Below, in pieces: positions 1 to 7,035 of a stretch of DNA of 64,000 nucleotides; the stretch's first letter is position 1; each line of letters begins with the position of its first letter. The notes under the pieces were generated by a model. The model saw only the letters and a list, made by a program, of their open reading frames with translations. It ran no database searches and had not been told where the DNA came from. Both the position numbers and the translations under genes were made by a program. Origin of the DNA: JAFAGX01 sp035623335 (GTDB lineage Bacteria; Acidobacteriota; Terriglobia; Terriglobales; Acidobacteriaceae); the NCBI GenBank assembly GCA_035623335.1, contig DASPTQ010000259.1, forward strand, positions 34,290-98,289, in the 5' to 3' direction.

Positions 1-561
1 CGGCGACAGCTTATGAATCAAGCGCGCCATGACTTCCTTCCCCGTGCCGCTTTCTCCCAGCATCAGCACGGGAATGTCCACATTCGCCACCAAAGCCGCT
101 TCCGAACGCAGTTTCCGCATGGCCGGACTGGCGGCAACGAAGAAAACATCGTCGGCAAGCTCTTCCACTTCTCCCGGGCTGTTGCGCTGATTGGCGCCCA
201 GGCACTGATCGATCACCGCATCGAGCTCGGCCTTCTGAAATGGCTTGGTCAAATAGTCGTAGGCGCCCAGGCGCATCGCCTGCACCACTTTGCGGGTGTC
301 TCCCACGCAGGAGAGCATCACCACCCGCAGGCCGGGCTGAAGCTGGCGCATTCGTTCGAGCGCCTGCAGTCCGTCCAAGCCAGGCATGAGTAGGTCGAGC
401 AAAACCAGGTCGGGGTGCAGACCTTTCTGCACCCGTTCAATGGCTTCTTCGCCGGTGCTGGCGGTTTCGACTTTATACTCGTCCACTTCGAGCAAGGTGC
501 GAATGTAGCGCAGCATTCCCGGTTCGTCGTCCACCAACAAAATGTTCGCCGTATTCTTCAT
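1..561 (-). CDS. Sigma-54-dependent response regulator, NtrC type (C-terminal part outside the window)
   Basis: This gene reads leftward and runs off the window, so only the first 187 residues are visible. Residues 1-120 are a receiver domain, with the acidic pocket at D11-D12, phospho-acceptor D56 in LVLLDLLMP, and conserved K106 in YLTKPF. After a linker comes the start of an AAA+ domain with Walker A GESGTGKE at residues 169-176. This arrangement is typical of NtrC-family activators of sigma-54 RNA polymerase; the GAFTGA loop and DNA-binding helix would lie beyond the edge. The start ATG overlaps the stop of the upstream histidine kinase by 4 bases (ATGA), so the two are surely co-translated and form a kinase-regulator pair. 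The target genes are not known. Confidence 0.9.
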   Translation of the reverse strand, partial: MKNTANILLVDDEPGMLRYIRTLLEVDEYKVETASTGEEAIERVQKGLHPDLVLLDLLMPGLDGLQALERMRQLQPGLRVVMLSCVGDTRKVVQAMRLGAYDYLTKPFQKAELDAVIDQCLGANQRNSPGEVEELADDVFFVAASPAMRKLRSEAALVANVDIPVLMLGESGTGKEVMARLIHKLSP

Positions 562-1493
562 TCGCCCTTTCCCGTGGCGCTTGTGGTGGGAGGGCAGAGG
601 GGCACGATAAAGGAGAACTTCGATCCAGCTCCAGGCTCGCTCTCAACCCAAATCTTGCCACCCATGCTGCCCATCAGGCGGCGGGCAATGGCCAGCCCAA
701 GGCCCATGCCGGATTGGCGCTCGGTTGACGGCAGGCGGAAGAAGTCATCGAACACTTCAATATGATACTCGGCCGGAATCCCCGGTCCGGTGTCGGCAAC
801 ACTGATCTTCACCGAATTCGGTATGACGCTGGCCTGGCGACGGCGCTCGGTGAGAACCCCCGGCTGATCCACGGTACGGCGGTCCCACATGTAGGGCTCG
901 GCATGCAACCACACGGTGCCGCCCGACGGCGTGAACTTCGAGGCATTGTCGAGCAGATTCGAGATCACACGCTGCACTTTGGCCGCGTCAAAAGGGAATT
1001 CGGTCAGCTTCTGATTGGGCAGGAAGTAAAGCGCCAAACCCCGCTCCTGAAAGGTGCGGGACCAGAGACGGCAAACCTCCGACAGACAGGCATTCAAGTC
1101 GCCGGTCTCAAAATGCATCTTCATTTCGCCGGTCTCAAGAACGCTGTAGCTCAGGAAATCCTGAATGAACTGCTGCAGCCGGTGCCCGCTCGAACTCATA
1201 TCCCGAAGAACTTCCCTCTGGCGCTCGTTGAGCGCGCCAAGCTTCTCGCTCTCAAGCAGTTCAATGTAACCATTCAGGATGGCGAGCGGGGTTTTCAGAT
1301 CATGGGCGGCGGAAGCGAGCGCGTTGGTGGTTCGTTGCAGGCGTTCCCGCAGCTGCGAATACTGTTGTAACAGCTCGTCGCCGCTTAAGACTGGATCCGG
1401 GGGATTCTGGGGAGCCGCCTTCGCCGGGGCCGAGCCTGAGCCCGTCGGTGCGCCATCACCAGAGGGACAAGAATTTTGAAGCATAACGGCCAT
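558..1493 (-). CDS. Soluble sensor histidine kinase (HisKA + HATPase)
   Basis: The 311-residue protein has a HisKA domain with the phospho-accepting H64 in SAAHDLKTPLAIL. A HATPase domain follows, with the N-box RVISNLLDNASKF, G1 box DTGPGIP and G2 box GMGLGLAIARRL. There is no membrane segment and no recognisable sensor domain. The first 50 residues are a Gly/Ala/Pro-rich stretch then a short helix, so the input is probably cytoplasmic or through a partner protein. It overlaps the downstream NtrC-type regulator by 4 bases and is its likely kinase. The start is uncertain: a second in-frame ATG lies three codons downstream and neither has a clear ribosome binding site. Confidence 0.9.
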   Translation of the reverse strand: MAVMLQNSCPSGDGAPTGSGSAPAKAAPQNPPDPVLSGDELLQQYSQLRERLQRTTNALASAAHDLKTPLAILNGYIELLESEKLGALNERQREVLRDMSSSGHRLQQFIQDFLSYSVLETGEMKMHFETGDLNACLSEVCRLWSRTFQERGLALYFLPNQKLTEFPFDAAKVQRVISNLLDNASKFTPSGGTVWLHAEPYMWDRRTVDQPGVLTERRRQASVIPNSVKISVADTGPGIPAEYHIEVFDDFFRLPSTERQSGMGLGLAIARRLMGSMGGKIWVESEPGAGSKFSFIVPLCPPTTSATGKGE

Positions 1494-1778
1494 AGTAAAA
1501 TTTTGGCTTTTGTCCCATGCGAGGAGAGGGTATCACGCAGGTTTTGCTATGATTCTAAGCTATGGGGATGGTAAGATAGCGGTTCTCGTCTGTCAACCAA
1601 AAATGCGCAGCGAAATACCACTCATGGGCAAAAGTGTGCAGTCGAAAGTACTTATTTTCCCTGACGGCTGCTCCCGCATCAGGCCGAAAAAAGCCGGAAA
1701 AAAACGTCTCAGCCGTGAGTTCCTCGCCTGATACGCGCCCATACCTCGAGTTTTCGTGTCGCTGCCGCAGTAACTGCT
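1494..1778. other. Intergenic region between divergent genes, nothing recognised
   Basis: This spacer separates the leftward kinase from the rightward PilZ gene. If the PilZ protein begins at the TTG codon at 1851 the spacer is about 350 bases. I see no convincing reading frame, tRNA or strong hairpin in it. It should hold the promoters of both flanking genes, but I could not assign a -24/-12 or -35/-10 pair with confidence. Confidence 0.4.
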
Positions 1779-2231
1779 ATGAGTGGGGGGAAACTTTGGC
1801 CCCCAAGGTGCGGTAAGAGCGCATTACCGATTTGGAGTAGAGGGTGTACTTTGCTCCGAAGGAAGGCAGCCCCAGAGCGTCGGAGATGGCAGCGTCTACC
1901 CTTGGCAATTCCTGTCTTTGTCCGTGGCAAAGAGGGAAATGACAGGGAATGGTTGGAGTTTGCTACGGCGTTGAACGTTTCTGCCGGGGGAGCTCTGGTA
2001 GCCGTGCGCCGTTCTTTGCCGCTCTCCTCGCAGGTTTTGCTGGAGATTCCCAGTGCTCCTCCGGTGGCGAACGCGGATCTGCCCAGGTTTTCCCGGAATC
2101 TGCAGGGCCGGGTCATGTGGAGGAACAATGCGCAAGGCTACCAATTGGCGGGGGTGAAATTTTCTCGTGCCCTGCTGCACGCAAGCCTGGCTCCGCAACT
2201 ATCGCGAAGGAAAGTCACTTCCCCAAAGTGA
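1779..2231 (+). CDS. PilZ-domain protein
   Basis: The last 120 residues fit a PilZ domain, the common c-di-GMP-binding module. There is an arginine cluster ERRRWQR before the first strand, the strand-turn ALNVSAGGALVAV (matching the D/NxSxxG element), and a closing strand QLAGVKFSR. It probably works as a small c-di-GMP effector or an adaptor in surface or motility control. The first ATG (1779) has no visible ribosome binding site. A TTG at 1851, preceded by a GGAGTAGAGGG stretch, would start the protein just before the arginine cluster and is at least as likely. It stands alone between the kinase/regulator pair and a sigma-54 activator. Confidence 0.7.
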   Translation: MSGGKLWPPRCGKSALPIWSRGCTLLRRKAAPERRRWQRLPLAIPVFVRGKEGNDREWLEFATALNVSAGGALVAVRRSLPLSSQVLLEIPSAPPVANADLPRFSRNLQGRVMWRNNAQGYQLAGVKFSRALLHASLAPQLSRRKVTSPK

Positions 2232-2417
2232 AAATATTTGCCCACCGGAAAGCAGCATAAAAGGTAGTTTTTCACCGCCTCTCTCCCCCTTTCACGGCCT
2301 TACGGTTTTCTCGCTAATTTCATGAATCGAAAGCATATGTAGCCTGCCTACAGGCCCTGTGCTGAGCCCGTCCGGCTTTGGTGGTCAGGGTGCACCTCAG
2401 ACGCGGTAGAGGCAACC

Positions 2418-3491
2418 GTGGGCAACGAAGCCGTCAATCAGTTCAATGCTTTGGTTCAGTCCTTGGGGGAGTTTCCGCCTGAGTCGGTCATCTTCGGCGG
2501 CTCCGAGGCGATGCAAACCCTTCGGGCACGAATGAACAAAGTGGCTAGCGCCAATGTCCCGGTCTTGATTCATGGCGAGAGCGGCACCGGCAAGGACATT
2601 ATCGCCCGCATGATCCATGGACTCTCACCTTGGAAGAACGGACCGTTCGTCAAAGTGAATTGTCCGGCCATCCCCGCTACCCTGCTCGAAAGTGAACTGT
2701 TCGGTTACGAGAAGGGCGCGTTTACCGGAGCCTACGGTGCGAAGCCGGGCCGGGTGGAACTGGCCCACCGAGGATCGTTGTTTCTCGATGAGATTTCCGA
2801 ACTGGACCTGGCGCTGCAATCGAAGCTTTTGCAATTGTTGCAGGATGGACAGTTCTGCCGTATCGGGGCGCAAGAGGACAAAAAGGTGGAAGTGCGGGTG
2901 GTGTGCGCCACCAACCGCCACCTGGAAACGGAAATTGAAAACGGTACCTTTCGCCAGGACTTGTTTTACCGCATCAACGTAGTCAGTCTTCATCTGCCTC
3001 CCCTGCGGGAACGGCGGGGAGATATCGGCGCGCTGGTCACTTACTTTCTCGAGTACTACAACCACAAGTACAACTGCCGGGCGCGGCCGCTTTCGCCCGA
3101 GGTGATGGGCAGGCTGGAGAAATACCACTGGCCGGGAAACATCCGCGAACTAGAGAATCTGATGAAGCGCTATGTGATTCTCGGCGGTGAGGACGTGATC
3201 ACGACTGAGCTCGTGGCCCGCAACGGCCAGGAGTTCTTCAATCCCGAGATCAACCTGGACGGCCCCATCTCCTTGAAGAAGTTGACGCGACAGGCCACCC
3301 GCGAGTTGGAGCGCAAGGTCATCCTCAAAGTTCTGCAAGCCCATCACTGGAACCGCAAGCAAGCCGCTCGCGCCCTCAGCATCAGCTATCGGGCGCTCCT
3401 CTACAAGATTCGGGATGCCGGTCTCCCACCCAACCGGGCTTCCCGCCGCTCTACCGAAGAGTCGTCCGGCAGGAGCGTTGCCGTCAGTTGA
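2418..3491 (+). CDS. Sigma-54-dependent transcriptional activator without receiver domain
   Basis: The 357-residue protein begins at a GTG. After about 25 residues it goes straight into a complete AAA+ sigma-54 interaction domain: Walker A GESGTGKD (residues 53-60), the sigma-54 contact loop GAFTGA (100-105), Walker B GSLFLDEI (about 119-126) and the sensor/arginine-finger region FYRINVVSLHLPPLRERRGD. The C-terminus carries a Fis-type helix-turn-helix (AARALSISYRALLYKIRD). With no receiver or GAF domain, its activity must be controlled by level, by a partner, or be constitutive. Its AAA+ start resembles that of the NtrC-type regulator at the left edge, so the two may be paralogues. Targets are unknown. 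Confidence 0.92.
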   Translation: MGNEAVNQFNALVQSLGEFPPESVIFGGSEAMQTLRARMNKVASANVPVLIHGESGTGKDIIARMIHGLSPWKNGPFVKVNCPAIPATLLESELFGYEKGAFTGAYGAKPGRVELAHRGSLFLDEISELDLALQSKLLQLLQDGQFCRIGAQEDKKVEVRVVCATNRHLETEIENGTFRQDLFYRINVVSLHLPPLRERRGDIGALVTYFLEYYNHKYNCRARPLSPEVMGRLEKYHWPGNIRELENLMKRYVILGGEDVITTELVARNGQEFFNPEINLDGPISLKKLTRQATRELERKVILKVLQAHHWNRKQAARALSISYRALLYKIRDAGLPPNRASRRSTEESSGRSVAVS

Positions 3492-3553
3492 AGCGGATCC
3501 TGGTAGGGTTCCGCGAGTCGGCGATAAATACCGAAGACCCACGATTCGAGGTG

Positions 3554-3581
3554 TTGACCGGACAAGAAACACTCGTGTAAG
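3554..3581 (+). promoter_or_regulatory. Candidate sigma-70 promoter of the attenuator leader
   Basis: A -35 box TTGACC (3554-3559) and a -10 box TGTAAG (3576-3581) are separated by 16 bases. Transcription would begin near 3588, about 26 bases before the leader-peptide start. The match is moderate (5/6 and 4/6), and the position fits the attenuator downstream. Confidence 0.45.
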
Positions 3582-3613
3582 CTGACAAAGTTGCTGCCTG
3601 GGAACGGTTTCCA

Positions 3614-3745
3614 GTGATCCACTCTGCCCTAATTTGGTTCGCGCAAACGGCGAAGCACTCGAGTGCGGGAGTTTCACTTGGGCAGAATCCCCTGATTATC
3701 CCGATTACAGGCACCATCCTGATTCGCATCGTGCCTAGCGGATGA
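3614..3745 (+). CDS. Ile/Thr-rich leader peptide of the aspartokinase operon attenuator
   Basis: A 43-codon frame starts at GTG 3614 and stops at TGA 3743. Its last part reads PLIIPITGTILIRIVPSG: six isoleucine and two threonine codons among the twelve codons from CTG 3692 to ATC 3730. Threonine and isoleucine are end products of the pathway encoded downstream by aspartokinase and homoserine dehydrogenase. The known Escherichia coli thr leader peptide uses the same two residues as control codons. The stop codon lies inside the arm that can form either the pause hairpin or the antiterminator. The start codon is the weak point: GTG is the only usual start in frame after the preceding stop, and its ribosome binding site is poor. 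Confidence 0.6.
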   Translation: MIHSALIWFAQTAKHSSAGVSLGQNPLIIPITGTILIRIVPSG

Positions 3746-3802
3746 TGCAGCCGAGATCAGATTTAGCAGGGCCATCATCCAGAAGCGGATGATGGCCTTT
3801 TT
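3711..3802 (+). promoter_or_regulatory. Transcription attenuator (pause hairpin, antiterminator, terminator) upstream of aspartokinase
   Basis: Four RNA arms can be read. Arm 1 is GCACCATCC (3711-3719), arm 2 GGATGATGC (3740-3748), arm 3 GGCCATCATCC (3770-3780) and arm 4 GGATGATGGCC (3787-3797). Arms 1 and 2 pair in 8 of 9 positions. Arm 2 pairs with CATCATCC of arm 3 in 8 of 8. Arms 3 and 4 form a perfect 11-bp stem followed by TTTTT, an intrinsic terminator. Arm 2 is a near copy of the terminator's 3' arm. A ribosome stalled on the Ile/Thr codons would cover arm 1, free arm 2, and prevent termination. The pairing is read by eye; the mechanism is inferred. Confidence 0.68.
3770..3802 (+). 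terminator. Rho-independent terminator (part of the attenuator)
   Basis: A perfect 11-bp stem, GGCCATCATCC with GGATGATGGCC, encloses a 6-base loop AGAAGC and is followed by a T-rich run. It lies about 25 bases after the leader-peptide stop. It could simply end transcription from the sigma-54 activator gene upstream, but the alternative pairing partner at 3740-3747 argues for regulated termination. Confidence 0.75.
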
Positions 3803-3829
3803 GATTTTCAGCAAGCATGAGGTCGACCG

Positions 3830-4006
3830 ATGGATGAGCTCAGAGAAAAACTCGAAAAGGTACTGGCCGAACATCAGAGAGAGAGCGGCCTTCACATGAT
3901 CGGCGGGTGCGAGAAGCTGATTCAGCGGCTGCTACAGGAGTTGCGGACGGCGCCCGTCGGCCGAGGTGCGTCGGAGAACCGACAGCCGAACGGAGGTTGT
4001 CCCTAG
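3830..4006 (+). CDS. Small protein of unknown function ahead of aspartokinase
   Basis: A 58-residue frame begins at ATG 3830, eight bases after an AGG element, and ends 57 bases before aspartokinase. The first two-thirds is charged and helix-forming (MDELREKLEKVLAEHQ, then EKLIQRLLQEL); the tail is Gly/Arg/Asn-rich. I do not recognise a family. It lies after the attenuator terminator, so if real it shares the regulation of the aspartokinase operon. It could be a regulatory peptide, a small partner of the enzyme, or a chance frame. Confidence 0.4.
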   Translation: MDELREKLEKVLAEHQRESGLHMIGGCEKLIQRLLQELRTAPVGRGASENRQPNGGCP

Positions 4007-4063
4007 GCGTGGCCGGTATCGGGGAAGTCCCGAGACAGAGGCTGGCGGAGCGAGAGCGAACGA

Positions 4064-5542
4064 ATGATTGTCATGAAGTTTGGTGGTACTTCGGTTGAGG
4101 ATGGCAAAGCCATCGAGCGCGTAGCCGAGATCGTCGGTTCGCGCCTCGAGCAGAAGCCGGTGGTGGTCGTCAGCGCTCTGGCTCGGGTGACCGATGCGCT
4201 CGTGACCATGTCTCAGCTGGCGGCTTCCGGCGCGTTGGCGGAAGGCTTGCGCCTGCACCGCCAAGTGCGGCAGCGGCACTTTGCGGTCCTGGGCTCCTTG
4301 CTGAACGGCCGGGGAGAAACCGAGGTGCGTTCCCGCCTTCAGGCGCTGTTGGATTCCCTCGAGGATATGCTGCGCGGAGTGGCGGCTCTAGGTGAACTCT
4401 CTCCCCGGACGAGCGACAACCTCTTGTCGTTCGGCGAACTGCTGTCCAGCCAAATCGTCAGCACCGTCTTTCGCGCCCGGGGCATGGCTGCCGTGCTCGT
4501 CGATTCCCGCCAGATGATCGTGACCGACGCTTCCTACACTCGCGCGGTTCCCCAGGGGGAGGAAACCAACCGGCGGTTGCGCCAATCGTTGAAGCCATTG
4601 TTGACGAGCGGCCAGGTTCCGGTGATGGGAGGCTTCATCGCCGCCACTGCCGAAGGGGTTCCGACCACCCTCGGTCGGGGTGGTTCGGATTTTTCAGCCG
4701 CCCTGGTCGGCGCCGGCCTGGGTGCGCGCAAGATCGAGATTTGGACCGACGTCGAGGGAATGATGACCACCGACCCGCGCCTGTGTCCGGAGGCCAGGCG
4801 GATCGACATCATCGGCTTCGACGAAGCCTCCGAGCTCGCCCACTTCGGCGCCAAAGTCTTGCATCCCGCAACCCTCATCCCGGCGGTCGAGAAGAATATT
4901 CCGGTGTACATTCTCAATTCCCGGAATCCGGAGTCGAAGGGCACCTGCATTCGCGCTCATGCCCGGCCGAGCAAAACCATCCTGCGTTCGATCGCGGCCA
5001 AGCGGGGAGTCAGAGTAATCAATGTTCGCCTGCCGCGCATCGTCGCCCTGCCGCGCATCGTCGCCGGGCCAGGCTTCTTGCACGCGCTGTTTGAAGCCTT
5101 TGACCGCCATGCCTGCTCGGCTGATCTGGTCTCCACCTCTGACGTCAGTGTCTCGTTGGCGGTCGAGGCGTCGCGCGATCTTGCCGGCCTGGTGCAGGAC
5201 TTAAAGCGTTTGGGCAGTGTGGAAGTCGAAGACAAGAAAGCCATCCTCTGCTTGGTCGGAGAGAAGCTTCGCGGTCGAATCGGCGTCGCCGCCCGCGTCT
5301 TCAGCGTGCTCGCTTCCGCCAGCATCAACGTTCACATGATTTCTCAAGGGGCCTCGGAGATCAACATCAGTTTCGTGATCGAAGAACGGGATGTTCCCGA
5401 AGCGGTCAAGCAACTGCACGCCTATTTCTTTGCCGAGAGAGCCGGCGACCCGCAGTGGCTAGCCAAGCGAGCCAATCGGGGAAGAGCCTTACCAGGCGAA
5501 AACAACGAGAGCTTGGCCGGCGCAACCAGGGCGGCATGGTAG
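4064..5542 (+). CDS. lysC: Aspartate kinase with ACT regulatory domain
   Basis: This enzyme makes aspartyl-phosphate from aspartate and ATP, the first step to lysine, threonine, methionine and isoleucine. The N-terminus has the family signature KFGGTS (residues 5-10). The catalytic core continues with RTSDNLLSFGELLSS, GGFIAA and the TLGRGGSDFSA nucleotide/substrate motif, then WTDVEGMMTTDPR. From about residue 320 there are tandem ACT modules, expected to bind feedback inhibitors. At 492 residues it is of usual size for a monofunctional enzyme. An exact 18-bp tandem duplication at 5030-5065 repeats LPRIVA at the entry of the ACT region. It is followed by homoserine dehydrogenase and preceded by an Ile/Thr attenuator. 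Confidence 0.95.
   Translation: MIVMKFGGTSVEDGKAIERVAEIVGSRLEQKPVVVVSALARVTDALVTMSQLAASGALAEGLRLHRQVRQRHFAVLGSLLNGRGETEVRSRLQALLDSLEDMLRGVAALGELSPRTSDNLLSFGELLSSQIVSTVFRARGMAAVLVDSRQMIVTDASYTRAVPQGEETNRRLRQSLKPLLTSGQVPVMGGFIAATAEGVPTTLGRGGSDFSAALVGAGLGARKIEIWTDVEGMMTTDPRLCPEARRIDIIGFDEASELAHFGAKVLHPATLIPAVEKNIPVYILNSRNPESKGTCIRAHARPSKTILRSIAAKRGVRVINVRLPRIVALPRIVAGPGFLHALFEAFDRHACSADLVSTSDVSVSLAVEASRDLAGLVQDLKRLGSVEVEDKKAILCLVGEKLRGRIGVAARVFSVLASASINVHMISQGASEINISFVIEERDVPEAVKQLHAYFFAERAGDPQWLAKRANRGRALPGENNESLAGATRAAW
5030..5065 (+). repeat. Exact 18-bp tandem duplication inside aspartokinase
   Basis: The unit CTGCCGCGCATCGTCGCC occurs twice head to tail with no mismatch, adding six residues (LPRIVA) in frame. 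It falls between the catalytic core and the first ACT module. Confidence 0.95.
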
Positions 5543-5565
5543 GGACCTTTCCAAGAAGGAGAATC

Positions 5566-5703
5566 ATGGGTTTGGAATCTCCCGGGGGGAGGAACGGCGA
5601 ACCTGTGGATGTCGATCGGACGCCGCATTTTCTGACGCTCGAATCTCAGATTCAATCCCCCCGTTTCGCGCCAGGCCGGCTTGGCTACCTGAGGTTAGCC
5701 TGA
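5566..5703 (+). CDS. Small upstream ORF coupled to homoserine dehydrogenase
   Basis: A 45-codon frame begins at ATG 5566 behind a strong Shine-Dalgarno element (AAGGAG, 4 bases before the ATG). It stops at TGA 5701-5703, three bases before the ATG of homoserine dehydrogenase. The peptide has no recognisable family. Homoserine dehydrogenase itself has only a distant GAGG, partly enclosed in a GGCTACC/GGTTAGCC hairpin at 5681-5700. Its translation may therefore depend on ribosomes finishing this small frame and opening that hairpin. This is inferred from spacing alone. Confidence 0.42.
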   Translation: MGLESPGGRNGEPVDVDRTPHFLTLESQIQSPRFAPGRLGYLRLA

Positions 5704-5706
5704 GTC

Positions 5707-7008
5707 ATGGTCCGCGCCACTTCCCAGTCCGACAAAACCAAACTCGACCGGCAACCGGCTTCGAAAATCGCCCTGCTAGGCTTTGGAACTGTGGGCAGTG
5801 CCGTGGCACGGCTCCTCTATGCCCGCATGGACGAGCCCTGCCTCGAGCTCACCCATATATGCAATCGCCAGGTGAAGCGCAAGAAGGTGAGCTGGGTATC
5901 GGACCGTGTTTGCTGGACGGAGGATATTCAGGAGGTTCTCAGGTCGGACGTCAAGGTCGTCGCCGAACTCATCGGCGGTCTTCGTCCCGCCTATGACTGG
6001 GTCCGGCAGGCTCTCGAAGCCGGCAAATCCGTGGTCACGGCGAATAAACAGCTGATGGCGCGGCACGGGTCGGAATTGTTGGAACTGGCGCGCCGGAACC
6101 GACAGCAGCTCGCCTTTGGCGCCTGCGTAGGGGGCGGCATTCCCGTCCTCTCCGGGCTCGCGCAAGGCCTGGCGGGTGATCGGTTGTTCAAGATCTCCGG
6201 AATTCTGAACGGCACTTGCAATTACATTCTGACGCGAATCGAAGCGGGCGCTTCTTTCGCGGAGGCGCTCAAGGAGGCGCAGGCAGCCGGCTTCGCCGAG
6301 GCAGATCCGACCGAGGATATCGACGGACTCGATGCGCGCGCCAAGCTGGTCATCCTGGTCCGGGTCGGTCTCAAGGCCGAGGTGTTGCCGGAGAATGTCT
6401 TATGCCGCTCGATTCGCGACCTCGCGTTCGTCGACTTTCAGTATGCGCATGAACTCGGCTGTACCATTCGCCAGGTGTCTCGTGCCGAGATCCGTGACGG
6501 AAAGTTGCTGGTTGCCGTCGAGCCCGCGCTGGTTTCTCGCCGTTCCCCCCTGGCGGCCGTCGAGGGAGGAGAAAATATCGTCATCAGTACGGGCGAATTT
6601 GGCGGGGAGACGGTATTCTCGGGACTTGGTGCCGGCGGCAATCCGACGGCCGTGGCCGTGGTCTCCGACCTTCTGCAGATCGTGCGTTATGCCTCCCCGC
6701 AACCCGCGGATTCCGACCGTGCTTCCGCCCCTCTGACTGAGATCAGCAGCGATTTTGAAGCACCCCAGTATCTGCGCCTTGTGGTCAAGGACAGCCCAGG
6801 GATCCTGGCTGGACTGGCCGGCATTCTTTCGAAGTATGACATCAACATCGATGCCGTTTTTCAGAACTCCGGCCATGACAAGGCAGCCTTGCCCTTCGTC
6901 ATTACTCTCGAAGCAACCAAGAGCAGTCGCATGGAAGCCGCTCTCGCGGAGATCAAGAGGTCGGCTTTCTTGATCGAGGCGCCGCTCCGAATGCCCATCC
7001 TCAGCTAG
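5707..7008 (+). CDS. hom: Homoserine dehydrogenase with C-terminal ACT domain
   Basis: The enzyme reduces aspartate semialdehyde to homoserine with NAD(P)H, the branch point to threonine, isoleucine and methionine. The 433-residue protein has an N-terminal Rossmann motif LLGFGTVGSAVA. The homoserine dehydrogenase catalytic region follows, with GGIPVLSGLAQGLAGD, the signature GILNGTCNYILT, and AEADPTEDIDGLDARAKLVIL. A C-terminal ACT domain starts near residue 355 (YLRLVVKDSPGILAGLAGIL) and suggests threonine inhibition. It follows aspartokinase by 164 bases, which contain a small coupled frame, so the two are one operon. Confidence 0.95.
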   Translation: MVRATSQSDKTKLDRQPASKIALLGFGTVGSAVARLLYARMDEPCLELTHICNRQVKRKKVSWVSDRVCWTEDIQEVLRSDVKVVAELIGGLRPAYDWVRQALEAGKSVVTANKQLMARHGSELLELARRNRQQLAFGACVGGGIPVLSGLAQGLAGDRLFKISGILNGTCNYILTRIEAGASFAEALKEAQAAGFAEADPTEDIDGLDARAKLVILVRVGLKAEVLPENVLCRSIRDLAFVDFQYAHELGCTIRQVSRAEIRDGKLLVAVEPALVSRRSPLAAVEGGENIVISTGEFGGETVFSGLGAGGNPTAVAVVSDLLQIVRYASPQPADSDRASAPLTEISSDFEAPQYLRLVVKDSPGILAGLAGILSKYDINIDAVFQNSGHDKAALPFVITLEATKSSRMEAALAEIKRSAFLIEAPLRMPILS

Positions 7009-7035
7009 GCCGGGGGCAGGCTCAAACTCCCCGGC
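7009..7035. terminator. Hairpin between convergent genes, possible bidirectional terminator
   Basis: GCCGGGG (7009-7015) can pair with CCCCGGC (7029-7035) between the ends of homoserine dehydrogenase and the GMC oxidoreductase. No T-run follows on either strand, so intrinsic termination is doubtful. Confidence 0.3.
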
